From positions 2,542,001-2,606,000 of the forward strand of contig NZ_CP046956.1 of NCBI RefSeq assembly GCF_017792025.1: a DNA stretch of 64,000 nt, in the 5' to 3' direction. The translations under genes and the position numbers were made by a program. Position 1 is the first letter of the stretch; each line of letters starts with the position of its first letter. Source of the stretch: Sediminibacillus dalangtanensis (GTDB lineage Bacteria; Bacillota; Bacilli; Bacillales; Amphibacillaceae). Below, piece after piece: positions 36,283-45,359 of this stretch. Under the pieces are notes generated by a model, which was not told the DNA's origin, made no database searches, and was given only the letters and a program-made list of their open reading frames with translations.

Positions 36283-38523
36283 GTGGGATCTATCCGAAAT
36301 CGGGTGCGCTTAATATTGGGGCTATCCGTAATCAGTATTGTTTTCCTCGGCGTATTCGCAGGTTATTTTCTCAACAAACATTCACAGTGGGAGGAAGAAA
36401 AAGCAGATGTACAGAATGCACTTATGGATAGTGACGAAATTAGATATGAGATGTCACTTACAAGGCAAAAAGAACAACAATTCCTTGCGTCGCCCAGTCA
36501 GGAAAGTGCAGAAGAAATGGAAAAGGCAATCAGTGATGTAGAAAGCTCTGCGAATAGCTTTGCAGAAGAACATAAAGGCTATCAGGCAATCGCTGAAAAC
36601 TTTACCGCCATTTCCGAAAATGCCGCAAAATACAAAGAACAAATGGACCCTATGGTCAATATGTACCGTATGGTTGGTTTTTCCGAAGAAGAAGGATTAC
36701 TCCAGACCATCAATGAGACATTTGCCGAATTCGAAAAGTTAGTGGACGGTCTAGACAGCCCGGAACTGGCAAGTGCCTTGATGGAAATCAAAGTGCTGGA
36801 GCAAGAGTACATAGAACAAGGGAAAGACGGAGAAGCAGAAAGTAATTTGAACGAGGCAACGCGTGCCTTTTCCGATTTGATTGAGGATTCAGCGTTAAGT
36901 GAAGATGAATCATCCGAAATCAGCAGCGGGTTACTGAAGTACCAGCAATCATTAAATACAATCGCTAATACCAAAACGCAGTCCGCAGCAATAACCGACT
37001 CTTTTTCCAAAGTAGCAGAAGATGTTTCTTCCCAGGTGGAACAGGTAAAAACAGAAGCGGAAGCAATCAACAGCAAACTATCAGCAGATCAGGCCAATGC
37101 ACGGCAAAATATGACGACACTGTTTATCATTCTCGGCGTGCTTGCTTTACTAACGATGAGCATTATCGGGTTGATCCTTATCCGTTCTATCGGCCGTTCG
37201 ATCAGTTCTTTGAAAGAAGGAGCGCAAATTATCGGAGATGGTAATTTAGCTTATCGAGTACCGATAACAACGAAAGACGAGATGGCTGAGTTGGCAGAAA
37301 CTTTCAATTCAATGGCACAAAAAATGGAGCAGTCTATGTTGAAAGTGAACAATGCTTCCAAAGTATTAAGTGATTCATCAACCAATCTTGCGGCCATCAG
37401 CGAACAGTCATCGGCACAGACGGAAGAAGTCAATGAAGCGATTAACCAGGTCGCGACTGGTTCGCAAAATCAAGCTTTACGCGTCGAGGAAAGCTCTCAG
37501 TTGATCGAGGCAGTATCAGGAGCGATCTCCAATACGAACAATGCGGCAGTAGATATATCGGACGCGCTGGAACTAGCTGAAAAAGAAGGAAACACTGGTC
37601 TGGAGACGATGAAAACCTTGGAGGGAACATCGACCTCTTTTATTGATTTAGCCGGACACCTTTCCTCGGAAGTCAAACAAGCCGCCGATCAATCCAAACA
37701 AATTACATCGATTGTATCGGCAATTGAAGAGATAGCTGATAGTACAAACCTGCTTGCCCTGAATGCCGCGATTGAATCTGCTCGGGCCGGCGAAAGCGGC
37801 AAAGGCTTTGCCGTCGTAGCTGACGAGGTTCGTAAATTGGCAGAGAGATCCAAGCACGAAGCACAGGAAATTCAGCAGTTGGTCAAAACGATGCACGCCC
37901 AAATGAATAATCTAACGACAGAAGCAGGAAAATTTGACACGTATCAACAGGAACAATCAACGGCAGTCGATCAGACAAAAGATGCGTTTCACCGCATTGC
38001 GAATCATATCTATAATATGAACGATAAAATTAAAGGCGTAAAAGATTCTCTCCAGGATGTAGACAGCGCAAATAGTGATTTACGGGAAAAAATGGAGCAA
38101 ATCAGTGTCATTTCGGAAGAAGCAGTTGCAACAGCAGAAGAAGTCGCTGCTTCCAGTGAAACACAAGCCCAATCTATTGAAGAGGTAAATCAGTCTGCAG
38201 TCGATTTGCAGGGACTTTCTCAGGAACTTGCAGCTGAGGTCAGTCAATTTAATTTGGACGAAACACGTTTTCAAAGCGAAGCAGAACAAGATCTCGGAGA
38301 AAATGATTATGATGACATGGACTATTATCTGACAGAAAATGAAGAAGCAGCCGCTGCATTGGATCAAGAGAAAGATGAAGAGGAAAAAGAAGAAGAATCG
38401 GAGAACGGCAGTGAGACACAAACAGAGGAAAAGTTGAATGAACCTTCAGATGAACAATCGGTTGAAGAACCTCTAGAAGGAAACCATGAATTTACAGATG
38501 ATATCAACAAAGAGGAAAAATGA
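36283..38523 (+). CDS. Methyl-accepting chemotaxis protein with acidic C-terminal extension
   Basis: A transmembrane chemoreceptor that signals through CheW/CheA. The 746-residue protein has membrane helices at about 7-28 and 283-308, with a helical extracytoplasmic sensor of roughly 255 residues between (no recognised Cache or PAS motif). A HAMP domain (about 305-360) and a long cytoplasmic signalling rod follow. The hairpin tip [21 protein letters not shown] is perfectly conserved. After the rod (about 665) an extra tail of roughly 80 residues, mostly D and E, follows; most receptors end soon after the rod. The start is GTG behind AAAGGGGG. The gene is monocistronic, far from che genes. Confidence 0.93.
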   Translation: MGSIRNRVRLILGLSVISIVFLGVFAGYFLNKHSQWEEEKADVQNALMDSDEIRYEMSLTRQKEQQFLASPSQESAEEMEKAISDVESSANSFAEEHKGYQAIAENFTAISENAAKYKEQMDPMVNMYRMVGFSEEEGLLQTINETFAEFEKLVDGLDSPELASALMEIKVLEQEYIEQGKDGEAESNLNEATRAFSDLIEDSALSEDESSEISSGLLKYQQSLNTIANTKTQSAAITDSFSKVAEDVSSQVEQVKTEAEAINSKLSADQANARQNMTTLFIILGVLALLTMSIIGLILIRSIGRSISSLKEGAQIIGDGNLAYRVPITTKDEMAELAETFNSMAQKMEQSMLKVNNASKVLSDSSTNLAAISEQSSAQTEEVNEAINQVATGSQNQALRVEESSQLIEAVSGAISNTNNAAVDISDALELAEKEGNTGLETMKTLEGTSTSFIDLAGHLSSEVKQAADQSKQITSIVSAIEEIADSTNLLALNAAIESARAGESGKGFAVVADEVRKLAERSKHEAQEIQQLVKTMHAQMNNLTTEAGKFDTYQQEQSTAVDQTKDAFHRIANHIYNMNDKIKGVKDSLQDVDSANSDLREKMEQISVISEEAVATAEEVAASSETQAQSIEEVNQSAVDLQGLSQELAAEVSQFNLDETRFQSEAEQDLGENDYDDMDYYLTENEEAAAALDQEKDEEEKEEESENGSETQTEEKLNEPSDEQSVEEPLEGNHEFTDDINKEEK

Positions 38524-38554
38524 TTAAAAAACGGAAACCATCTCAATAATTAGT

Positions 38555-38603
38555 AAAGGGGCTGCCTCATAAGTCATGAAACACTTATGGGGCAGCCCCT
38601 TTT
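38555..38603. terminator. Bidirectional terminator between receptor and lipoprotein genes
   Basis: AAAGGGGCTGCC-CATAAGT pairs with ACTTATG-GGCAGCCCCTTT around an 8-base loop, with T on the plus strand. It reaches the stop codon of the converging lipoprotein gene. Confidence 0.9.
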
Positions 38604-39111
38604 AATAGGAAACAGACCTGGCCATTTTCATCATCATTTGTGCATCTTGTTCTAATTGGTTTTTGGTTGTCAACGTCGTCACTTTCACACTGCCTGTCCC
38701 TACCTGCAGTTCGTATTTCCGTCCTTCAGGTTCGGAAATTTTAATATAGCCAAACCTTTTTTTCTCCTTAAATGACTCCAATAGGGCATTATCTTCTGCT
38801 TCTTCTGCTTCTCGATAATTAGTCTCGCTGGCGGCAGGTTCAAACCGATTGTAAAATAAAATATAGGTTTGCTCCCCATCTTCCAATATCAAATTATTAT
38901 TAGTATTTTCAGCAATTTCCAAGTTGTCCGGGATGTATACTGCTAAATCATCCAGTTCATTATTGGTTTCCGGTTTTTCTTTCTTAAAAACCGTGTCGGT
39001 TACAGTCATTGCTTCATCAAATGCTTTGCTTTCAGCCTTTAATGTGCAGCCAGCCAAGAAAACTACTATCAAGGTAGAGGCGATCAGCTGACCAAATTTC
39101 CATTTGTTCAC
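38602..39111 (-). CDS. Putative lipoprotein, unknown
   Basis: A 169-residue secreted lipoprotein I do not recognise. The signal peptide ends in the lipobox FLAGC, so Cys22 would be lipidated and the protein tethered to the outer face of the membrane. The mature part is mixed alpha/beta with no metal or catalytic motif, and contains a YILFYNRFEPAASE stretch and KYELQVGTGSVKVTTLTTKNQ. The start is GTG, with AGGAGG 7 bases before it. It is convergent with the receptor gene and divergent from ytoQ, so it is a single-gene unit. Confidence 0.8.
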   Translation of the reverse strand: MNKWKFGQLIASTLIVVFLAGCTLKAESKAFDEAMTVTDTVFKKEKPETNNELDDLAVYIPDNLEIAENTNNNLILEDGEQTYILFYNRFEPAASETNYREAEEAEDNALLESFKEKKRFGYIKISEPEGRKYELQVGTGSVKVTTLTTKNQLEQDAQMMMKMARSVSY

Positions 39112-39298
39112 GTTCTTTCCTCCTGACCCGGTTGCTTCTTATTTTCCCTCTTATATCATACTATTATTTTTCTGTTTGGCAAGCACCGTCTCAATATTTG
39201 TCGATAGCAATAACTTCCACTGCTATTTAGGCATCCAGGAAGCAGATTTAGTCTGCTAATGATACAATGAATAAAATCAAAAGAAAGGGTGTTGTTCA

Positions 39299-39739
39299 AT
39301 GGAGTTCACTGTTTACTTAGCCGGCCAGATACACGATAACTGGCGGTCGGAGCTGAAAGAAAACGCAAAAGTAAGAGGCTTGTCCTTCCAATTCGTCGGT
39401 CCCCAGGAGAACCATGAACTTTCAGATAATATCGGGGAAAAGATCTTGGGCGAACAGCCCGGTAAGCTCTATCGTGACGATGCAGCTTCGGCAATCAACA
39501 ATTTTAGAACAGAAGTTTTGATGAACAAAGCTGATTTTGTGATCGCCCTGTTCGGGGAGAATTACAAGCAGTGGAATACGGCAATGGATGCTGCTACTGC
39601 AATTGCATTGAAAAAGCCAACAATCATCATACGACCTGAATCATTAATTCATCCGCTCAAAGAATTGTCGAATAAAGCAAATGTCACCGTCGAAACGACA
39701 AGCCAAGCGCTCGATGTCCTTACGTATCTTTTTGAGTGA
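39299..39739 (+). CDS. ytoQ: YtoQ family protein
   Basis: A 146-residue cytosolic protein of the YtoQ family. The N-terminal VYLAGQIHDNWRSELKE and the middle FRTEVLMNKADFVIALFGENYKQWNTAMDA resemble the nucleoside 2-deoxyribosyltransferase-like fold (YxAGxI and the DxVIAxF strand). A nucleotide-related role is possible but unproven. Length agrees with B. subtilis YtoQ. AAAGGGTG lies 8 bases before the ATG. Confidence 0.88.
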   Translation: MEFTVYLAGQIHDNWRSELKENAKVRGLSFQFVGPQENHELSDNIGEKILGEQPGKLYRDDAASAINNFRTEVLMNKADFVIALFGENYKQWNTAMDAATAIALKKPTIIIRPESLIHPLKELSNKANVTVETTSQALDVLTYLFE

Positions 39740-39952
39740 GTGGCAGATAGAATACCACAATAATAACGAAGGCTCAAATATCCCTTGGCCGAGCCAGTGT
39801 AGAAATAATTATCTTCGAGGGAGTGATCTCCTCTCTCCATGGAAGATAAGTGATTCCGTTTTGGTTGGGGAACATATGAAATATTTTATTTATGAACAAG
39901 CGGACTCGATTTGATTTCTTATTTTCCCTTTATATAAAGGACTATTAGAATA

Positions 39953-39981
39953 TTGAGTTTTCACCTTTTACATGATACCAT
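39953..39981 (+). promoter_or_regulatory. Possible promoter of the T-box MFS unit
   Basis: TTGAGT (39953-39958), 17 bases, TACCAT (39976-39981), just before the T-box. The 213 bases from the ytoQ stop to here hold nothing recognised. Confidence 0.5.
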
Positions 39982-40011
39982 ATATAAAATTAAATATTTT
40001 GATTCAAATTG

Positions 40012-40294
40012 CGATGAAGAGAAGAGTAACTGAAATGGAATCATAACAGAGAGCTCCAGATGGTGAAAAGGAGCATGATTTATTTCATTTAAACAAGCCT
40101 CAGAGCATCACGTTGGATTCCAATAGATGATGGCGTGACAGGTGCTCCTGTTAAAGAGCTAAAGTATAAGCAATTTTTTTGCCGTACTTAAAGAGGTTAA
40201 TATGGTGACATATTGACAAACTGGGGTGGCACCGCGATTATAAAATATCCAAATCTCGCCCCCAAGGCTAGTGTCTTGGGGGTGAGATTTTTTT
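40012..40294 (+). promoter_or_regulatory. T-box riboswitch of the MFS gene, probably tRNA-Asn
   Basis: All T-box parts are readable: GATGAAGAG...AGTA (to 40028), stem I helices GAAAT/ATTTC and ATCAT/ATGAT, AGAGAG and GATGGTGAAAAGG in the distal arm. The T-box GGTGGCACCGCG is at 40225-40236, and a terminator (40251-40294, ATCTC-CCCCCAAG / CTTGGGGG-GAGAT) ends in seven T. The T-box base UGGC predicts a tRNA with discriminator G. AAC at 40092-40094, followed by A, lies in the specifier loop and fits tRNA-Asn. ACA and AAG are alternatives in the same loop. Confidence 0.85.
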
Positions 40295-40348
40295 GTTTCA
40301 AATGAAATTTAGAGATATTTTTAAATCAATAATCACAGGAGGCTAAAT

Positions 40349-41584
40349 ATGAATTTCAGAAAAATAGTGGATTATTGGAAGTATCCTTCTATTTTATTAT
40401 TTGGGATAGGGGTTTCAACTATTGGAACATGGATATACTTTCTTACCTTAAATGTAATCGTATTTAATATGACGGGATCTCCCCTTGCAGTTTCAGCTCT
40501 CTATATAATTAGACCACTAGCTACGTTATTTACTAACTTATGGGGCGGTAGTGTTATTGACCGCGTAAATAAAAAGCACCTAATGGTATGGTTGGACATT
40601 ATCCAAGGAGTGCTTATTACATGTTTAGTATGTTCGACCAATACATTATGGCTTATTTATTTACTTGTCTTTTTTATTAATATATCGAGCTCCTTATATA
40701 ATCCAACTTCTGTTAGCTATATAACAAGATTAATTCCCAGAGAACAAAGGCAAAGATTTAATTCCTTAAGAAGTCTACTTGATTCTGGTGCATTTTTACT
40801 TGGTCCTGCAATTACAGGAGTACTTTTTTTAGTAGGAACGCCTATCTATGCCATTTTAATTAATGCATTATCTTTTTACTTTTCAGCTATAATCACCTTA
40901 TTGATGCCTAATGTTGAGAAGAACAATTTATACAATATATCTACTCAACCTTTATCACTAAGGGTAATAAAGGAAGATTTAAAGGTAGTTTTTCAATTTA
41001 GTCGTAGTTTTTCATATGTGATGACAGTTTATTTTCTATTTAGCGTTTTCGTGGTCATGCAAACCGCTGTTGATTCACTTGAAGTAGCATTCTCGAAAGA
41101 AGTTATTTCTCTTTCAGATGATGAATATGGTTTTCTTGTAAGTATAGCAGGAGCAGGCATTCTAACGGGGTCATTAATCAATGCAATATACACAAATAAA
41201 TTAGCACTTTCCTTTATTATTGGCATAGGTTCCGTAATGGTATCAGTGGGATACATTATTTTTGCTTTTTCTAATAATTTCCTAATTGCATCTGTCGGAG
41301 TGTTTGTCTTAGCATTTTCACTTGCTTTTGCAAATACTGGCTTTTATACCTTCTACCAAAACAATATACCAGTAGAGGTCATTGGTCGGATAGGGAGCCT
41401 TTATGGGTTTCTGGAGGCTTTGTTAATCATGGTGGTTACTTCTTTATTCGCCGTTGGAGCTGAATTATTATCTATTAAGTCAGTTGTTGTCTCAGGTGCA
41501 CTTTTTATGTTGTTGTTAACGGGGGTTTTACTCTTCATCAATTTACGACCATCAAAGAAGAAATACTACAAAGCTGTATCATGA
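40349..41584 (+). CDS. MFS transporter, efflux-type (MFS_3/EntS-MefA-like), T-box controlled
   Basis: A 411-residue 12-helix permease of the major facilitator superfamily. The N-terminal half has the DRVNKKHLM loop between helices 2 and 3 and SLYNPTSVSYITRLIPREQRQRFNSL, a pattern of the EntS/MefA-like exporters that pump siderophores or macrolides. The substrate cannot be read from sequence. It is clearly more AT-rich than its neighbours, suggesting acquisition by transfer. AGGAGG lies 7 bases before the ATG. It is the only gene behind the T-box leader, so its expression should respond to uncharged tRNA. No terminator is seen after it; a repeat and a decayed intron follow. Confidence 0.88.
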   Translation: MNFRKIVDYWKYPSILLFGIGVSTIGTWIYFLTLNVIVFNMTGSPLAVSALYIIRPLATLFTNLWGGSVIDRVNKKHLMVWLDIIQGVLITCLVCSTNTLWLIYLLVFFINISSSLYNPTSVSYITRLIPREQRQRFNSLRSLLDSGAFLLGPAITGVLFLVGTPIYAILINALSFYFSAIITLLMPNVEKNNLYNISTQPLSLRVIKEDLKVVFQFSRSFSYVMTVYFLFSVFVVMQTAVDSLEVAFSKEVISLSDDEYGFLVSIAGAGILTGSLINAIYTNKLALSFIIGIGSVMVSVGYIIFAFSNNFLIASVGVFVLAFSLAFANTGFYTFYQNNIPVEVIGRIGSLYGFLEALLIMVVTSLFAVGAELLSIKSVVVSGALFMLLLTGVLLFINLRPSKKKYYKAVS

Positions 41585-41811
41585 AAAGGAAAATATAATC
41601 CCCACATACCTTAACATATGACATACATCGAATGAGAACGATAATTCATCCCATTTTTCAAACCCTAAAATAACAGGCTGCTTGTTTTTTAGAAGAAGAA
41701 AAACTACAGAGTCAACTGCTGAACAATGAACGATCCCGCGCATTAAAATCATATTTGTTTATGCTGGTTTTGTGAAAGCATGTACTACGGTTACATTTGT
41801 TGATCAAGACA
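41585..41811. other. AT-rich gap after the MFS gene
   Basis: No gene, terminator or RNA recognised. The only notable point is that the adjoining dispersed repeat begins at its end. Confidence 0.4.
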
Positions 41812-42010
41812 GGACAAAAGCGCAAGCGCCTGTTTAAAGGAGTACAAGCTAGAGCCGCCACGTCCTGTGGCAACGCCTGCATGACCCACATCGTTTGGGC
41901 CTCTGACAAGCTTAAGAAGGTGGGCTTAAGACCTCGAGGGGGTAGGCGCTGGAGCTGGACGTGGCTGTTTCAGCCAATAATGATCCACAGGCAGTTAAAT
42001 TTATCATTTC
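41812..42010. repeat. Dispersed repeat, copy 2 (first copy at 11.3-11.5 kb)
   Basis: Begins GACAAAAGCGCAAGCGCC and contains GTTTAAAGGAGTACA, GACCTCGAGGGGGTAG and GCTGGAGCTGGACGTGGCTG, ending AAATTTATCATTTCC, in the same order and orientation as 11319-11490. It has an extra internal stretch (around CTGCATGACCCACATC and AAGGTGGGCTT). The outer AAAAGCG-CAAGCGCC and GGCGCTGGAGC segments are partly complementary, so a stem is possible. Confidence 0.85.
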
Positions 42011-42012
42011 CT

Positions 42013-43017
42013 GTAGAGTAGAGAACTGATTTCTAGAGGGTAGCCTTTCGGCTATCTTCTTTACTTTCAGCTCCCCCCTCATCAAACCGTACGTGAAGTT
42101 TTCCCTCATACGGCTTTCCGACGTTCTTCTTCCTTTGGCTTTACGGTGTTAACTTGCCAACTTCACTAATAAGTATTTAACTTCTTCCGCAGTATCTTGG
42201 AATTTGGTATGTTTTTTCCGTCTATTCCTTTTCTTGTTATTGAACAGATTAAGACGAGTTAATACATACCAGTCGATGCGATTTAACCACTTCTTTCCCA
42301 TCGGGGATAATTATAGTAGTTCTTAAAACCTTGAAGTCTACGGTTCAATCCTTTCACTAAATCACGAATATCCATATATAATTTATGGCGTGGTTCGGTA
42401 TATTCCTTGATTTTGGTTCGCATCTTTTTCATGGCCTTCTTTAATGGTACGTGGTTCATGATATAGAATGTACGACCACCTTTCTTACGGATTGGAAATT
42501 TCCGGTGATGTAATCCAAGAAAATCAAATCCATCTTTGTCATCCCATATATTCACTAATCTCGATTTCTCCTTGTGAATGGTAAGGTCAAGTTTATTCAT
42601 AATGGCCTTTATTACTTGCGCACTTTCCAGTGCTTCTTGTTTCCTCTTGCAGATAACCACAAAGTCATCCGCATAACGAATAAGTTTACCTAAATGACTG
42701 AACTTCTTTTCCCATAACCTGTCCATTGTATTCAAATAGATGTTCGCGAGAAGTGGCGAGATAACTCCACCTTACGGTGTACCAGTTATAGAGTTTCTAA
42801 GCTTCCCTTGTTCCTCCGAAGAGGGGTTTAATTGACGAGGCTGCAAGATTCACTTCATGTTACAACCTGTTAAGTTGCTCGCTCTCCGAAAGGAGTTACT
42901 TTGTCACAGGGCTTCAACCTTAGGATTTCTCCACCAGTCGCCTGTCAGCTACTGAGCGTCTTGGCACTTACTCAGACTGGACTTTCACCAGTAAGCAATT
43001 AATAGCGCGCTGGGCAC
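42013..43017 (-). mobile_element. Decayed group II intron (class C-like)
   Basis: Read on the minus strand, the element starts GTGCCC at 43017 with the domain I motif GTGAAAGTCC (about 42980-42990), and carries a maturase remnant. It ends with a domain V hairpin (about 42084-42117: AAGCCGTATGAGG-GAAA-ACTTCACGTACGG) and a domain VI-like stem (GATAGCC-GAAA-GGCTACC). A complete bacterial group II intron is about 1.9-2.5 kb; this is about 1.0 kb, so most of domain I-III and the reverse transcriptase 5' half are deleted. The 5' end is 11 bases past a terminator hairpin, the preferred target of class C introns. The exact 3' end (42013-42030) is uncertain. Confidence 0.8.
42283..42795 (-). pseudogene. 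Group II intron reverse transcriptase/maturase fragment
   Basis: The surviving part covers reverse transcriptase motif 4 onwards: GGVISPLLANIYLNTMDRLW, the catalytic YADDFVVICK and FDFLGLHHRKFP. The X/maturase-like C-terminal end is shortened (ending NYYNYPRWERSG, without a DNA-binding/HNH region). In the normally invariant GTPQGGVISP, the Gln codon is TAA (42772-42774), a nonsense change. Sequence 5' of that is only about 25 recognisable codons. It is certainly inactive, and the domains it retains make the family unambiguous. Confidence 0.88.
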
Positions 43018-43027
43018 GCATTCAAAT

Positions 43028-43060
43028 AAAAAACGCTTGAATATTATCCAAGCGTTTTTT
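43028..43060 (-). terminator. Terminator of the DUF84 gene, intron target
   Basis: Perfect AAAAAACGCTTG / CAAGCGTTTTTT arms with a 9-base loop and a T-run on both strands. It lies 120 bases beyond the DUF84 stop and 11 bases before the intron 5' end. Confidence 0.9.
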
Positions 43061-43179
43061 ATTGCTGTCTGTACAGTTCTTTATGGTGGTAAACATATTG
43101 TGCTTTAGTATGTTGTTTCCCAACTATTTTCAACTTTCTCCACAATATCTGAATAGTTACCATAAAGAGGCAGCTTTTA

Positions 43180-43683
43180 TTATTGCTGTTGAAACTGATA
43201 TTGTCCTTTAAGAAGCTTCATTACATGAGTGAACATTTCTTCCCGGCTGACCAGTTCATTCGTAAAAATACCTATGGCGCCCTCTTTTTTTCGGACATCC
43301 TGTCGCTGAGCATATTCATCCATTACTTCTCCAAGCTCGATACCCTTTTCCAACTGCGCAGCTACTTCTGGCGGGAGAGGAATCCTGGCACCGCTTGCTA
43401 GAAAGGTCTTTCCATTCTCACTAATGAGCGCCCCCCAATTGCACAAGTATAGCTCCTCATTTAATTCCATAACTCCGCCCTCAAGGCCAATTCCAATACT
43501 GTCGGGATTCATCGAGGCACATTCTCTTGCCCGGTTCACTGCTCCCTCCATTGTTTCTTCATCTGAAAATGGCTGCAGCGAAACCTTGGAAGCTACATCG
43601 ATTTCAACCACTTCATCCTCTGGAAATACCTTTTTCACAGCTTTGATTTTCGCAGGGTTCATAGAACCTACATAAATTTTCAT
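43180..43683 (-). CDS. DUF84 / YjjX-like inosine-xanthosine triphosphatase
   Basis: Probably hydrolyses non-canonical nucleoside triphosphates (ITP, XTP) to clean the nucleotide pool. The 167-residue protein has the family start KIYVGSMNPAKIKAVKKVF, the acidic PFSDEETMEGAVNRARE and the glycine motif IGIGLEGGV, which together bind the triphosphate and metal. GARIPLPPEVA is also typical. Specificity is inferred from the E. coli YjjX relatives. It lies downstream of ytoP on the same strand with a 68-base gap and may be cotranscribed. Confidence 0.85.
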   Translation of the reverse strand: MKIYVGSMNPAKIKAVKKVFPEDEVVEIDVASKVSLQPFSDEETMEGAVNRARECASMNPDSIGIGLEGGVMELNEELYLCNWGALISENGKTFLASGARIPLPPEVAAQLEKGIELGEVMDEYAQRQDVRKKEGAIGIFTNELVSREEMFTHVMKLLKGQYQFQQQ

Positions 43684-43751
43684 TAACGGTCATCCTTTTC
43701 CAAATCGCAGCGCTGTTTATTTACCAGCTGTTACAGCGACGAACTCAAATT

Positions 43752-44819
43752 TCAGCCTTGTTCATGAATCTGTTCAACAGCAGCTTTATCCGTTGTTTTA
43801 ACCAGTTTAACAATTAGTTCTTTTGCTGCTGCATAGTCATCCACATGAATAATGGAAGCGTGCGTATGGATATAGCGTGAACAAATTCCAATCACCGCAG
43901 ATGGTATTCCCTCATTGGCAATGTGAACTCGGCCAGCATCGGTTCCGCCTTGGGAAATAAAGTACTGATAAGGAATATCGTTAGACTCAGCAGTATCCAG
44001 CACAAAATCCCTCATCCCATGATGGGTGATCATGGAGCGGTCAAATATTCGTAAGAGGGCACCTTTCCCAAGTTGTCCGAATTCCTTGTCATCCCCAGAC
44101 ATATCGTTTGCAGGAGAGGCATCAAGCGCATAAAACACATCTGGCTGAATCATGTTTGCCGCAACTTGAGCACCACGCAAACCGACTTCCTCCTGTACAG
44201 TCGCACCAGAATATAATTTGTTTGGAAGTTTTTCTCCTTGCAATTCTTTTAATAGCTCGATCGACAGACCACAACCATAACGGTTATCCCAAGCCTTTGC
44301 CAATATTTTCTTTTCATTCGCCATTGGAGTGAAAGGTGTGACAGGTACGACCTGCTGGCCAGGCTTCACACCGATCCGTTTAACATCTTCCTTATCATCA
44401 GCCCCAATGTCGATTAGCATATTTTTCTGTTCCATCGGCTTTTTGCGTTGTGCTTCCGTTAAATTGTGTGGCGGAATCGAACCGATTACCCCGATAACAG
44501 GTCCGTTATCGGTCATTATTTGCACTCGCTGGGCAAGCAATACCTGAGACCACCAGCCGCCAAGCGTTTGAAAACGGATCATTCCGTTTTCCGTGATTTG
44601 TGTGACCATAAAACCTACCTCATCCATATGGCCAGCCACCATTACTTTCGGCCCTTCGCCATTCTTGACACCGAACACACCGCCTAGGCGGTCCTGGATA
44701 ACTTCATCCGCATACGTTTCCAATTGCTGTTTCATAAATTTTCTTACCAAATGTTCATTTCCAGGAGCACCCTGCAATTCCGTCAGTTCCCGGAACAACT
44801 GCTTTGTTTCATTATTCAT
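43752..44819 (-). CDS. ytoP: M42-family aminopeptidase YtoP
   Basis: A cytosolic metallo-aminopeptidase of the M42 (glutamyl aminopeptidase/endoglucanase-like) family that forms large tetrahedral complexes in relatives. The 355-residue product has the metal and catalytic motifs [42 protein letters not shown] and the C-terminal metal-binding [14 protein letters not shown] 44819 is chosen because GGAGG is 8 bases upstream; the longer frame from 44927 runs into the promoter region of divergent ytzB. Position and sequence match B. subtilis ytoP. Confidence 0.94.
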   Translation of the reverse strand: MNNETKQLFRELTELQGAPGNEHLVRKFMKQQLETYADEVIQDRLGGVFGVKNGEGPKVMVAGHMDEVGFMVTQITENGMIRFQTLGGWWSQVLLAQRVQIMTDNGPVIGVIGSIPPHNLTEAQRKKPMEQKNMLIDIGADDKEDVKRIGVKPGQQVVPVTPFTPMANEKKILAKAWDNRYGCGLSIELLKELQGEKLPNKLYSGATVQEEVGLRGAQVAANMIQPDVFYALDASPANDMSGDDKEFGQLGKGALLRIFDRSMITHHGMRDFVLDTAESNDIPYQYFISQGGTDAGRVHIANEGIPSAVIGICSRYIHTHASIIHVDDYAAAKELIVKLVKTTDKAAVEQIHEQG

Positions 44820-45003
44820 TATGTATTCCCTCCAACTTTTTGTTCCTACGATTATTGTATCTGAACTTTCCCCTCGTTTCCAGATAAAGCCCTTTACCTC
44901 AAGAAGAGAACCATGTTGACAGGGCAATTCACTTCATAATATTTTCTATTTTTCACTGTTTCAGGTATACTACAATTAAAATCTTAACCTGAGGTGACTA
45001 ACT

Positions 45004-45318
45004 ATGAATTGGAAAAGAATCGCAGTCGGCGCTGGAATCGGTGCAGTAGCAGGATATTTTGCTTTACAGCAATACGAAAAACAGCGCAAGGTTACACCCG
45101 AGAAAGCTTTGAAATCTGCTAAAGAAGCATTTAAACAGCAGGGTCCAATCAGTGGTTCATGGATTTATATGAAACCTGAGGAAATGGAGAAAAACGGACT
45201 TACTTATACCGTTTACCGCGGCGGGATCACCCGAACGGTTGATGGTGAAAGCACACAGTATGAATTTAAAGTGGATGCAGAGACCGGTTCTATTCTGGAC
45301 GTGTTGCAATCTGCCTAA
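45004..45318 (+). CDS. ytzB: YtzB, PepSY-like protein
   Basis: A 104-residue protein with a hydrophobic N-terminal helix (about 6-21, IAVGAGIGAVAGYFAL) that anchors or exports it. A PepSY-like domain (about 32-102: TPEKALKSAKEAF, then YEFKVDAETGSILDV) follows. PepSY modules often restrain proteases, so it may control one at the cell surface; this is family inference. Divergent from ytoP, as in B. subtilis, with AGGTG before the ATG and a terminator after. Confidence 0.88.
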   Translation: MNWKRIAVGAGIGAVAGYFALQQYEKQRKVTPEKALKSAKEAFKQQGPISGSWIYMKPEEMEKNGLTYTVYRGGITRTVDGESTQYEFKVDAETGSILDVLQSA

Positions 45319-45325
45319 AAAATAC

Positions 45326-45359
45326 AAAAACAGGACCAGCCATTTGGTCCTGTTTTTTT
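45326..45359. terminator. Terminator of ytzB (shared with ytnP)
   Basis: AAACAGGACCA / TGGTCCTGTTT around a short loop, T-run on the plus strand and A/T-rich on the other; it ends at the stop codon of convergent ytnP. Confidence 0.9.

Noticed and set aside
41585..41811. Possible 3' fragment of a lost gene after the MFS gene
   Set aside because: A short open stretch is interrupted by stops and resembles no family I know.
41712..42021. Short open frames across the 41.8 kb repeat
   Set aside because: The same segments at 11.3 kb have different frames and stops; this is the repeat, not a gene.
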